64,000 nucleotides of DNA, taken from the NCBI RefSeq assembly GCF_023614525.1, contig NZ_CP097885.1, forward strand, positions 62,001-126,000, read 5' to 3'. How positions within the stretch are numbered: the stretch's first letter is position 1; every line of letters begins with the position of its first letter. Under the pieces are notes generated by a model that did no database searches, was not told the origin of the DNA, and saw only the letters and a program-made list of their open reading frames with translations. The position numbers and the translations under genes were made by a program. Of this stretch, positions 37,721-45,085 are shown one piece after another. Source of the stretch: Peptoniphilus genitalis. Its GTDB lineage: Bacteria; Bacillota; Clostridia; Tissierellales; Peptoniphilaceae.

Positions 37721-39760
37721 TTAGTATGCTCTAATGTTAGTGTTTCTACTTGAAGTGTAAGTGTTTCTAGAAGAATCTCTTTCTAATTGTTTAAATGTAT
37801 AGAAACTTCTTCTTTCTCTAATACCATTAACTTGATCTAACTCGTAGTAACCAGTGTTACCCACTACTTCTTCTATATTAAGTTGTAGTATTTTTGATCT
37901 TTCGTCAAGGTATCCGTTAGCTAGAAAAACATCATTTAACAATACATTACCTTCTAAGGTCATGTTTATAGTTTCACCTGGTTTAATTCTATTATTGTCT
38001 GATTGAATAACTTTTAAAGTTACAGCATAAGTGTTAAATTGATCAGATGTTTTATTTGCTCTTAAAACTTGGAACATTGTATTAAATTGTAAATCTTTGT
38101 TTACAATATTAATTTCTTCAACTTTCCCATAACCATTAAGTTTTAAATTAACGTTCTTTCCAACTAGAAAATCTTCAGTAACAGAATGTACTCTAATACC
38201 GCCATCTCTAATAATAGGATCTTTTACTAAAGAATAAGTTTTGGAGCCTCCATTTGCAAGCTCTAGTTCTATATAAGGATCCGAATTTCTTCTTTGATAA
38301 TCAAAAGTTGTCTCATATAATGCTGCTCTTCTAACCTTACCCATAGCTATACCATTGTTTTCATCATTAGATCTTCCAATAAGGACTTTGTAGTTAACAT
38401 AGAAAGTAACATTGTCATTTAGAGAAACATCATTTAATGCTTTTGTTTCATTAGTAATATAAAACTCGTAAGTCTTGCCATCGCTTAATTTTAATTTAAT
38501 TGATGCCTTATCCTTATTAGTATTTTCTATAGAAATAATTTGTCCCTTTACATAAGCTTCTTTTGGGAATACTGTCATTTCTGTTATTTTATTATCAGAA
38601 TTTGTCTTAAATTCAACTAAGTCATCTACTGCAATGTCTTCTAATTTTAAATCTTTGCCATAGGCTTTGATTTTTACATTTTTATCTAAATCAAAAGTTT
38701 TTGTATCTGATGTTGATATTTTTGAAGTAGTTCTAAAGTTTATAGAATCTGAGTTGTCCCTGTATCTAAGAGTGATTTGATTATTGCCCTTAGAGTTTAC
38801 ATATCCAACCATGTCAAGCATTGCATTTGTAACTGTTATAGTCTTTGCAGTACCTTCTCTTTCACCAGACTTAGCCTTAACATATTCAATTTCAACTTCT
38901 TGGCCAGCCTTAATATCTTCAAGCTTGATGTCCTTATCTTTTAACTTATACTTTGTGTTGCTATCAATGTCAAAAGAATATTTTGACCCTTTAGTTTCAA
39001 TTATAACCACATTAACATTATTAAGCTTTGATGAAAGGATAACTGTACCCTTTAATTTTTCAGTTTTTGCTTCAATTTTATTTTTTTCTGCATAATCAAA
39101 AGAAGCCTTTGTAATTATTGCAGTTTCGGCACGAGTGATTGACCTTTCTCCTTCAAAGTTTCCATCGGAACCAGTTGAAGTAAATATTTTTGCATCAACA
39201 AGAGAAGATAAGTATCCCTTAAGCGTATCACTCATTTTGTCTTTATCATTGTGTTTTAATAGGTTTGTGTTTCCATTAGGACTAAGTTGTAATGCTCTTG
39301 CAAAGAAAATTGCTATGTCGCCTCTGCTTGGGTATTCCCTACCACTTATTTTAAAGAAGCCTCTTTCACTTGCCTTCTTTAAAGAGTTTTCATCTAGGTA
39401 ACCTCTGTGAAGTGCTAAACATATTGCATCTTCTGCCCAAGAGTTTACACCCTTCTCTTTAGCAATTTTAGAATATTTTTCTTTAGCAGTTTTTATCTCT
39501 TGATCGCTTGGTCTTAAAATTTGTTTAATAAGTTGTAGAAGCTCTTCTAGAGAAACAGGTTCACCTGGTTTAAACTCTCCATCAGGGTGTCCACTAATAA
39601 TATTGTTGTCACTTAATTTATCAATTGCATCGTAAGCCCAAGAATATTTATTATTTTTCTTTTTTACATCTTTGAACTCTTTTGCAAAAGTTGCACTTGG
39701 TGCTAGCATTAAAGCTGCAAGTCCAAGAGCAGCAGCTCTCTTTAAATTATTGGATTTCAT
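37721..39760 (-). CDS. S-layer homology (SLH) domain protein, larger paralogue
   Basis: A 679-residue exported protein: signal peptide (AAALGLAALMLAPSATFA), three SLH repeats to about 230 (EFKDVKKKNNKYSWAYDAID; SGHPDGEFKPGEPVSLEELL; a third near 205), then a long beta-rich part. That part holds at least two repeated modules of the form I/L-x-D-I-x-V/A-G-x-x-V/L (YKLKDKDIKLEDIKAGQEVE and KIKAYGKDLKLEDIAVDDLV). It ends in a module shared with the smaller neighbour (VIQSDNNRIKPGETINM). No catalytic motif is seen; a structural S-layer or surface protein is likely. Strong GGAGG site and a TATAAT upstream fit high expression. It could be a major surface protein. Confidence 0.85.
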   Translation of the reverse strand: MKSNNLKRAAALGLAALMLAPSATFAKEFKDVKKKNNKYSWAYDAIDKLSDNNIISGHPDGEFKPGEPVSLEELLQLIKQILRPSDQEIKTAKEKYSKIAKEKGVNSWAEDAICLALHRGYLDENSLKKASERGFFKISGREYPSRGDIAIFFARALQLSPNGNTNLLKHNDKDKMSDTLKGYLSSLVDAKIFTSTGSDGNFEGERSITRAETAIITKASFDYAEKNKIEAKTEKLKGTVILSSKLNNVNVVIIETKGSKYSFDIDSNTKYKLKDKDIKLEDIKAGQEVEIEYVKAKSGEREGTAKTITVTNAMLDMVGYVNSKGNNQITLRYRDNSDSINFRTTSKISTSDTKTFDLDKNVKIKAYGKDLKLEDIAVDDLVEFKTNSDNKITEMTVFPKEAYVKGQIISIENTNKDKASIKLKLSDGKTYEFYITNETKALNDVSLNDNVTFYVNYKVLIGRSNDENNGIAMGKVRRAALYETTFDYQRRNSDPYIELELANGGSKTYSLVKDPIIRDGGIRVHSVTEDFLVGKNVNLKLNGYGKVEEINIVNKDLQFNTMFQVLRANKTSDQFNTYAVTLKVIQSDNNRIKPGETINMTLEGNVLLNDVFLANGYLDERSKILQLNIEEVVGNTGYYELDQVNGIRERRSFYTFKQLERDSSRNTYTSSRNTNIRAY

Positions 39761-39967
39761 AATAAAACCTCCATTTTCTTTCTACATCTTTTAATCATTA
39801 TAACATAAATCTACTTTCATGAAGTTTATAATTTATTAAAAATCTATTAAATTAGCTAGTGAAAGTCTTAATTACGTCAATAATTTGAATAAACTTGTCC
39901 TTTATTTGGTATAATTAAGCTAAGTGATACATACACTAACGCAAAAAAATTTTAAAGGAGTGATAAG
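39761..39967. promoter_or_regulatory. Divergent promoter region between the large SLH gene and the Met8-like operon
   Basis: Plus strand: extended -10 TGG-TATAAT (39907-39915) about 50 bases before the ATG at 39968. Minus strand: TATAAT about 40 bases before the SLH ATG at 39760. No clear -35 hexamers and no operator palindrome are seen. The rest is AT-rich with no gene. Confidence 0.5.
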
Positions 39968-40780
39968 ATGCGATACTTGCCAGTGAGCTTAGATACTCTC
40001 GACAAAAAAATTCTAATTTTGGGAGGAGGTTATCTTGCATATTCTGCTTTGAAGTCTGTTATTGATTCAGAAGCAGAAATATATATGATAGGAGATTCTT
40101 TTACAAAAAATATTGTAAATATAGCAGAAAAGTCTGATGGCAAAATTAAATTAAAGGAACACGAAGTGGATAAAGACTTTATGTTTATGGGATATGATTA
40201 TGTCTTAATAGCTACTGAAGACTTTGAGGTTAATGAAGCTATAGAAAAAAGAGCTTCTTCAAGAAAAATGCTTTATCAAAGGTTTGACATCTTGTCTAAG
40301 TCTCTAATGTCTATTAATAAGTCTATTGAACGAGGCCCTTTAACTTTTTCTCTAAATTCTTCAAAAATTAACCCAACTATTACAGATATTATTTTTGAAG
40401 ATTTAGAAAAATTTTCTGAAAGCTATAGCATTGAAAAAATTAATATTCTAAATGAAATTAGATCAGAATTAGTTCGTAAAAATTCACAAAATATCGATGA
40501 AATTATTAGAAGACTGTATGAAAGTGAAACTATTAATCTTTCAACTTTCTTGGATAAGATGCCTGGATATAAGATTGAGGATTTAAAATCATCAGAAGAT
40601 TTAATTGATTCAATTGAAAATGGCAAAGAAATTAAGACAGAAAAAGAATCTACAATGGAAGATGATCAGATTATAAAGAAAAATCTTGATGATGCGAAAA
40701 ACACTTCAAGAGATAAGGATCTTGATAAGTCCAATTTAAATTTAGATTCTTTTAAAAATTTAGATAAGTTTGAAAAATAA
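39968..40780 (+). CDS. Met8/CysG-like Rossmann protein with an unusual acidic C-terminal tail
   Basis: A 270-residue protein. Residues 1-120 resemble precorrin-2 dehydrogenase (Met8/CysG N-terminal): VSLDTLDKKILILGGGYLAY with the NAD motif GGGYLA, a following acidic residue in YMIGDS and YDYVLIATEDFEVNEAI. Residues 122-200 fit the helical second domain (RGPLTFSLNSSKINPTITD). From about 200 to the end is a charged, Asp/Lys-rich tail with no homology I recognise. No other siroheme, B12 or sulfite reductase gene is in the window. It begins an operon with a cupin and a Cys-Cys protein. It could be a true precorrin-2 dehydrogenase or a repurposed relative. Confidence 0.65.
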   Translation: MRYLPVSLDTLDKKILILGGGYLAYSALKSVIDSEAEIYMIGDSFTKNIVNIAEKSDGKIKLKEHEVDKDFMFMGYDYVLIATEDFEVNEAIEKRASSRKMLYQRFDILSKSLMSINKSIERGPLTFSLNSSKINPTITDIIFEDLEKFSESYSIEKINILNEIRSELVRKNSQNIDEIIRRLYESETINLSTFLDKMPGYKIEDLKSSEDLIDSIENGKEIKTEKESTMEDDQIIKKNLDDAKNTSRDKDLDKSNLNLDSFKNLDKFEK

Positions 40781-40802
40781 TTTTTAAGAAAGGATGTATA
40801 AA

Positions 40803-41090
40803 ATGATTGGTTATGTAGGAAGTATGCCTGGTAAAGTTTTTAACGAAAAAGAATTTACTCTAGTAAAAAAAGTTTTAGCCTCTGGAGAAACTATTGAGAA
40901 ACACAACCACCCTGGCTTTACTGTACTTGTAACTATTGTGAAGGGTGAAATAAAAGTACTATTAAATGACGAAGAAGATAGAGATTTTGAACCAGGCAAA
41001 GTTTTAAAATTTGATGGTGAAAATTACATTTCTATTGAGGCAGTTAAGTCTAGTGAATTTTTTGTTACTCTAATTAAGAAAAGTGAATAA
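40803..41090 (+). CDS. Small cupin-domain protein
   Basis: A 95-residue single-cupin protein. It has the first cupin motif with metal-ligand His residues (KHNHPGFTVLVTIVKGEI) and the second weaker (FEPGKVLKFDGEN, ISIEAV), lacking the usual His there. The ATG at 40803 has AAGAAAGGA upstream; an ATG three codons earlier overlaps that site and is rejected. It lies between the Met8-like and Cys-Cys genes, 22 bases after the first. The role is unknown; small cupins often sense or bind small molecules or metals. Confidence 0.75.
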   Translation: MIGYVGSMPGKVFNEKEFTLVKKVLASGETIEKHNHPGFTVLVTIVKGEIKVLLNDEEDRDFEPGKVLKFDGENYISIEAVKSSEFFVTLIKKSE

Positions 41091-41091
41091 T

Positions 41092-41394
41092 ATGAAAATT
41101 CATTTATCCGATGATCTCTTAGAATATCTTAGAGATAAAGGGGCTACTGTAATTACCGTAGATAAGATTACTAGTAAATCTTGTTGCGGCAGTGGTCTCC
41201 CATCTTCTGATGTATATTTAGGACAATCTAAAAGAAAAGATAAGAAGTATAATATTTATGAAGTAAATAATGTTGAAGTATTCATCGATAAAGATCTTTT
41301 CTTTATTGATGATATATGTAACATTGAACTTCTAAACTTGCCTCTTACAAAAGGTCTTAAGGCAAACTTTTTAGATTATAAAAAACTAATTTAA
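41092..41394 (+). CDS. Small Cys-Cys motif protein (IscA/HesB-like layout)
   Basis: A 100-residue protein with SKSCCGSGLPSSDVYLG near 29-45 and later VNNVEVFIDKDLFFIDD. The adjacent-Cys motif followed by Gly, and a C-terminal beta segment of the VEVFID type, resemble distantly the HesB/IscA fold; a clostridial family with this CC motif includes selenoproteins, but here both positions are ordinary Cys codons (TGT TGC). The ATG at 41092 is two bases after the upstream stop; the GTG three codons earlier overlaps the cupin gene. A thiol or metal-handling role is inference. Confidence 0.7.
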   Translation: MKIHLSDDLLEYLRDKGATVITVDKITSKSCCGSGLPSSDVYLGQSKRKDKKYNIYEVNNVEVFIDKDLFFIDDICNIELLNLPLTKGLKANFLDYKKLI

Positions 41395-41412
41395 TATAAG
41401 AGTTAACATTAA

Positions 41413-41452
41413 AAGAACCTCATGATTAAATTCATGAGGTTCTTATTTTATT
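41413..41452. terminator. Bidirectional terminator between the CC operon and ppsA
   Basis: A perfect 13-base stem (41413-41425 with 41432-41444), plus-strand tail ATTTTATT. It serves the two convergent transcripts. Confidence 0.85.
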
Positions 41453-41465
41453 AGATTTAATGTTT

Positions 41466-43808
41466 TTACATTTGTCTAAGTTTTTTAAGAATTATTTTTT
41501 GTTCAACACTTGCAACAAGTCTTCTAGTGTAATCAACTGTATCAGGGTTAACTGACATAGAAGTTATACCACACTCAACAAGGAATTCTGCAAGTTCTGG
41601 ATATTGACTTGGTCCTTGTCCACAGATTGAGCAAGTGATTCCCTTCTTGTTTGCTGCATCGATTATTGTCTTAAGTGCAATTTTAACTGCGTCATTTCTT
41701 TCATCAAAGTATCCCATGTTGTTAAGGATTCCAGAGTCTCTATCTGCTCCCATTACTAGTTGTGTTAGGTCGTTAGATCCAATTGAGAATCCATCAACTA
41801 ATTCTGCAAATTCTTCAGCTTGAAGAACTACTGCAGGAACTTCTGCCATGATCCAAATTTTAAAGTTCTTTGATTGAACTAGACCTTCTTCAGCCATGAT
41901 TCCCTTTACAACCTTAAGCTCTTGTGGAGTTCTAACAAATGGTAGCATAACAATTACGTTAGTAAGTCCGTACTCTTCTCTAACCTTTTTGATTGCTTGA
42001 CACTCTAGTCTAAATCCCTTTTCGTATTCTGGAGAAATATATCTTGAAACACCTCTCCAACCTATCATTGGGTTTGCTTCAATTGGTTCTACTTCGTCTC
42101 CACCCTTTAGGCCTCTAAATTCATTTGTTCTAAAGTCACTAGTTCTTACAACGAGATTCTTAGGATAAATTGCTTGAGCAACCTTAGAGATACCTTCAGC
42201 AAGTTTATCAACCATTAGGTCTCCTTGACCAGTCTTTACAAGATACATTGGGTGAGCACCAATCATGTTAGTGAAGATAAATTCTGTCCTCATTAGACCA
42301 ATACCATCCATTGGTAGGTTTTTATATTTATCGATTAGTCCTGGTTCACCAAGATTCATATAAATCTTAGTAGCAGTTGTTGGGGCAAAGATGTTTCTAA
42401 GTTCGTCAATATTTCCAAGGCTTGGTCCTGAAGATTGGATTTCAGTTTTCTTTTCTTCTTTTTCTTTTAGGACTTCGCCTTCGTAAACAATACCTCTTAC
42501 AGCATCAACTGTAACGGTGTCCCCTGTCTTAAGAGATTTTGTTGCATTTTTAGCACCAACTATACAAGGAATTTGTAATTCTCTTGATACAATTGCTGCG
42601 TGACATGTTCTTCCACCTTCATCAGTAACAACACCAGCACACTTTCTCATAGCAGGTACCATGTCAGGGTTTGTCATTGCAGTTACAAGGACATCACCTT
42701 CTTCAACAAGGTTGATTTCAGAAATATCCTTAATAAGTTTTACCTTGCCTCTTCCAATGCCTGGTGATGCTGGTAGACCTTTACATAGTGTAACTAATTT
42801 TTCTTCCTTCTTTTCTTCAAGAGTAGTTATAGGTCTTGATTGTAGGAAGTAAAATTCTTTTGTATCTGTATCAAAACCCCATTCCGTATCTTGTACTGAA
42901 CCATAAAGCTTTTCTACCTTAAGTCCTCTTTCAATAAGAGTATCAAGTTCTTCTGGTGATAAAGCTTCTGCCTTTATAGCATCTTCTCCTAAAACATCTT
43001 TTACATTAACTGTTCTAGTTCCAACACCATTTTCGTTTTTAATTACCATGTATTCTTTTTCAGAAATATTTTTTTCAATAACTTTTTTCGTTTTTTTATC
43101 AATAATGTATTCGTCAGGAGTAACTATACCTGAAACAACAGCTTCTCCAAGTCCATAAGATGCGTTAATCATCATTTCATCTATAGAGTTGTTAATTGGG
43201 TTTGCTGTGAACATAACACCAGACTTTTCTGAGTTAACCATTTTTTGAATTACAACAGAAAGAGCTACGTCAAAGTGATCATAGTTTTGTTTTTCTCTGT
43301 AATAAATTGCTCTAGATGTCCAAAGTGATGCAAAGCAATCTCTGATGTGGTTTAGAAGTTCTTCTTCGCCACTAATGTGTAAGTAAGTATCTTGTTGTCC
43401 AGCAAAGGATGCATCTGGAAGGTCTTCTGCAGTAGCAGATGATCTAACTGCAACTTCTGGGTCTTTAACACCAATGTTTTCAGAAAATTCTCTGTAAGCT
43501 CTTAGGATTTCTTCTTCAAGTTCAGGATCAAAGTCTTTTTCTTTAATCTTAGTTTGAATTTCCTTTGAAACATTTGTAAGGTCATCAACATTTTCAACGT
43601 CTACAGCTTCCATTAAAAATTTAACAACTTCATCAAGTTCTGCGTATTTAATAAATTTAGTGTAAGCTTCTGCTGTTACACAAAATCCTGGAGGCACTGG
43701 TAGACCAAAATTAGTTAACTCACCAAGGTTAGCTCCCTTTCCTCCGACAATTCCTACATCTTCTTTACCGATTTCATCAAACCATTTAATATAATTATAC
43801 TTAGACAT
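41466..43808 (-). CDS. ppsA: Phosphoenolpyruvate synthase
   Basis: Makes PEP from pyruvate and ATP (releasing AMP and phosphate). The 780-residue protein has the N-terminal ATP-grasp domain (GGKGANLGELTNFGLPVPPGF; AVRSSATAEDLPDASFAGQQ), the swivelling phosphohistidine domain (DEGGRTCHAAIVSRE, phosphorylated His) and the C-terminal TIM barrel (SIGSNDLTQLVMGADRD; ICGQGPSQYPELAEF with the catalytic Cys). Length fits PpsA better than the shorter or differently built pyruvate phosphate dikinase. It is a single-gene unit with a strong promoter. Confidence 0.95.
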   Translation of the reverse strand: MSKYNYIKWFDEIGKEDVGIVGGKGANLGELTNFGLPVPPGFCVTAEAYTKFIKYAELDEVVKFLMEAVDVENVDDLTNVSKEIQTKIKEKDFDPELEEEILRAYREFSENIGVKDPEVAVRSSATAEDLPDASFAGQQDTYLHISGEEELLNHIRDCFASLWTSRAIYYREKQNYDHFDVALSVVIQKMVNSEKSGVMFTANPINNSIDEMMINASYGLGEAVVSGIVTPDEYIIDKKTKKVIEKNISEKEYMVIKNENGVGTRTVNVKDVLGEDAIKAEALSPEELDTLIERGLKVEKLYGSVQDTEWGFDTDTKEFYFLQSRPITTLEEKKEEKLVTLCKGLPASPGIGRGKVKLIKDISEINLVEEGDVLVTAMTNPDMVPAMRKCAGVVTDEGGRTCHAAIVSRELQIPCIVGAKNATKSLKTGDTVTVDAVRGIVYEGEVLKEKEEKKTEIQSSGPSLGNIDELRNIFAPTTATKIYMNLGEPGLIDKYKNLPMDGIGLMRTEFIFTNMIGAHPMYLVKTGQGDLMVDKLAEGISKVAQAIYPKNLVVRTSDFRTNEFRGLKGGDEVEPIEANPMIGWRGVSRYISPEYEKGFRLECQAIKKVREEYGLTNVIVMLPFVRTPQELKVVKGIMAEEGLVQSKNFKIWIMAEVPAVVLQAEEFAELVDGFSIGSNDLTQLVMGADRDSGILNNMGYFDERNDAVKIALKTIIDAANKKGITCSICGQGPSQYPELAEFLVECGITSMSVNPDTVDYTRRLVASVEQKIILKKLRQM

Positions 43809-43832
43809 AACTCCTCCTTATTTTCTAAAAAT

Positions 43833-43860
43833 ATTATAACACATATATTATATATGTCAT
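43833..43860 (-). promoter_or_regulatory. ppsA: ppsA promoter
   Basis: On the minus strand: ATGACA (43855-43860), 16-base spacer, perfect TATAAT (43833-43838). It begins directly after the stop of the CYTH gene. Confidence 0.7.
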
Positions 43861-43861
43861 A

Positions 43862-44395
43862 CTACTTTTTTAAAGATTTTCTAAGTTCATCAATAGACAT
43901 TGTAGAAACATGGTCTCTAGGTATTTCTAATTTATCTACTAAGTGATAAATATCTTCCATACTAGGTGCTTCTATCTCAACATAGGGATTTGGGTAAGTC
44001 TCCTTATCCCAAGTATCTATGTCAATTACAAATTTTTTATAGGAATATTTTTTTCTGTTTTTGTAGCCTGTGTGATAGATATCATATCCAAGGCACTTCA
44101 GAATATTAATAAGATCATCTACACTGGTGATTTCTGTAGTGTGCTCTATATTATCTCTAACTTTGAAGTCAGAAACATTTTCTTTAAAGGTAAAATATTT
44201 TTTCTCCCCATCAGATGATTCAGAAATTCTAATTCTTAAATAGCCCTTCTTTTTATAAATCTTGTGGGCTGTTGAATTAATAGTAATATTGGTTTGATTT
44301 TCTTCTTTTACAAATTTGCCACCAATTTTTTTTATTTTATCTTCAAATTCTTCTACATTTATATCAAGAAGCTTTACTTCAATCTCTCTTTCCAT
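43862..44395 (-). CDS. CYTH-domain phosphatase-like protein
   Basis: A 177-residue CYTH (CyaB/thiamine triphosphatase) superfamily protein. The signature E-x-E-x-K is in MEREIEVKLL, and conserved Arg/Lys/Glu residues line the tunnel (YLRIRISESS, KYFTFKE, VIDIDTWD, YVEIEAP). Members cut triphosphates or polyphosphate, or are class IV adenylate cyclases; sequence alone cannot say which. Its ATG overlaps the stop of the metallophosphoesterase gene, so the two are coupled. Confidence 0.85.
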   Translation of the reverse strand: MEREIEVKLLDINVEEFEDKIKKIGGKFVKEENQTNITINSTAHKIYKKKGYLRIRISESSDGEKKYFTFKENVSDFKVRDNIEHTTEITSVDDLINILKCLGYDIYHTGYKNRKKYSYKKFVIDIDTWDKETYPNPYVEIEAPSMEDIYHLVDKLEIPRDHVSTMSIDELRKSLKK

Positions 44396-45078
44396 TAGTC
44401 CACCTCAATTATCTTTAATTTAAAATCTAAAAAGTCACTGGCTACAAAGTGGTAATCAACACCCTCTAGGTCTCCTTCATATGAAAATTTATGTCCCTTT
44501 CCATGAAGATGCCCATAGACACATTTTTCCACCTTATACTCACTTAAGGTTTGTGAAAATTCATTGACTCCCAAGTCTTGATTAAAGGGTGGATAGTGAA
44601 TCATGGCAATAATTTTTTTATTTACACATGAATCCAGAGAATTCTTTAATCTTTGAACTTCTCTCAAATAAATTTTTTCATCATTTTCAGAAAACTCAAA
44701 GGAATCTCTAGCTGCCCATCCCCTTGTGCCACATATTGAATAACCCTTGTATTCAAAAGAGTTGTTGTGAATGAAATTTATGGTCTTGTATCCAAGATTA
44801 TTCATCTTATTTAATGAAGACCACCAATAGTCGTGGTTTCCCTTTGAAATTATTTTTATTCCTGGGAGCTCATCTATTCTCTTTAGATCATAAGCAGCTG
44901 TATCTAGTTTAAGAGCCCAAGAAATATCTCCTGGCAAAAGAACTAAGTCATCTTCTCTTACGACTTCTTTCCAGTTTTCAATTATTTTCTCTTCATGATT
45001 TTCCCAGTTGTCTCCAAAAATATTCATGGGTTTTTCTTGTGTGTAGTCGAAGTGAAGATCTCCAATTGCGAATATCAT
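44395..45078 (-). CDS. Calcineurin-like metallophosphoesterase
   Basis: A 227-residue enzyme with the standard metal-binding motifs in order: AIGDLHFDY, LLPGDISWALK, SKGNHDYWW, AMIHYPPF and VYGHLHGKGH. The ATG at 45078 has TTGAGGTG just before it; the GTG two codons upstream lies in that site. The substrate is unknown. It follows the YhaN-like gene by seven bases and is coupled to the CYTH gene, so phosphate-ester or nucleic-acid ends may be a shared theme (inference). Confidence 0.88.
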   Translation of the reverse strand: MIFAIGDLHFDYTQEKPMNIFGDNWENHEEKIIENWKEVVREDDLVLLPGDISWALKLDTAAYDLKRIDELPGIKIISKGNHDYWWSSLNKMNNLGYKTINFIHNNSFEYKGYSICGTRGWAARDSFEFSENDEKIYLREVQRLKNSLDSCVNKKIIAMIHYPPFNQDLGVNEFSQTLSEYKVEKCVYGHLHGKGHKFSYEGDLEGVDYHFVASDFLDFKLKIIEVD

Positions 45079-45085
45079 ATACACC

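Noticed and set aside
41164-41200. Possible selenocysteine in the Cys-Cys protein
   Set aside because: Both positions are TGT and TGC; there is no TGA in the motif.
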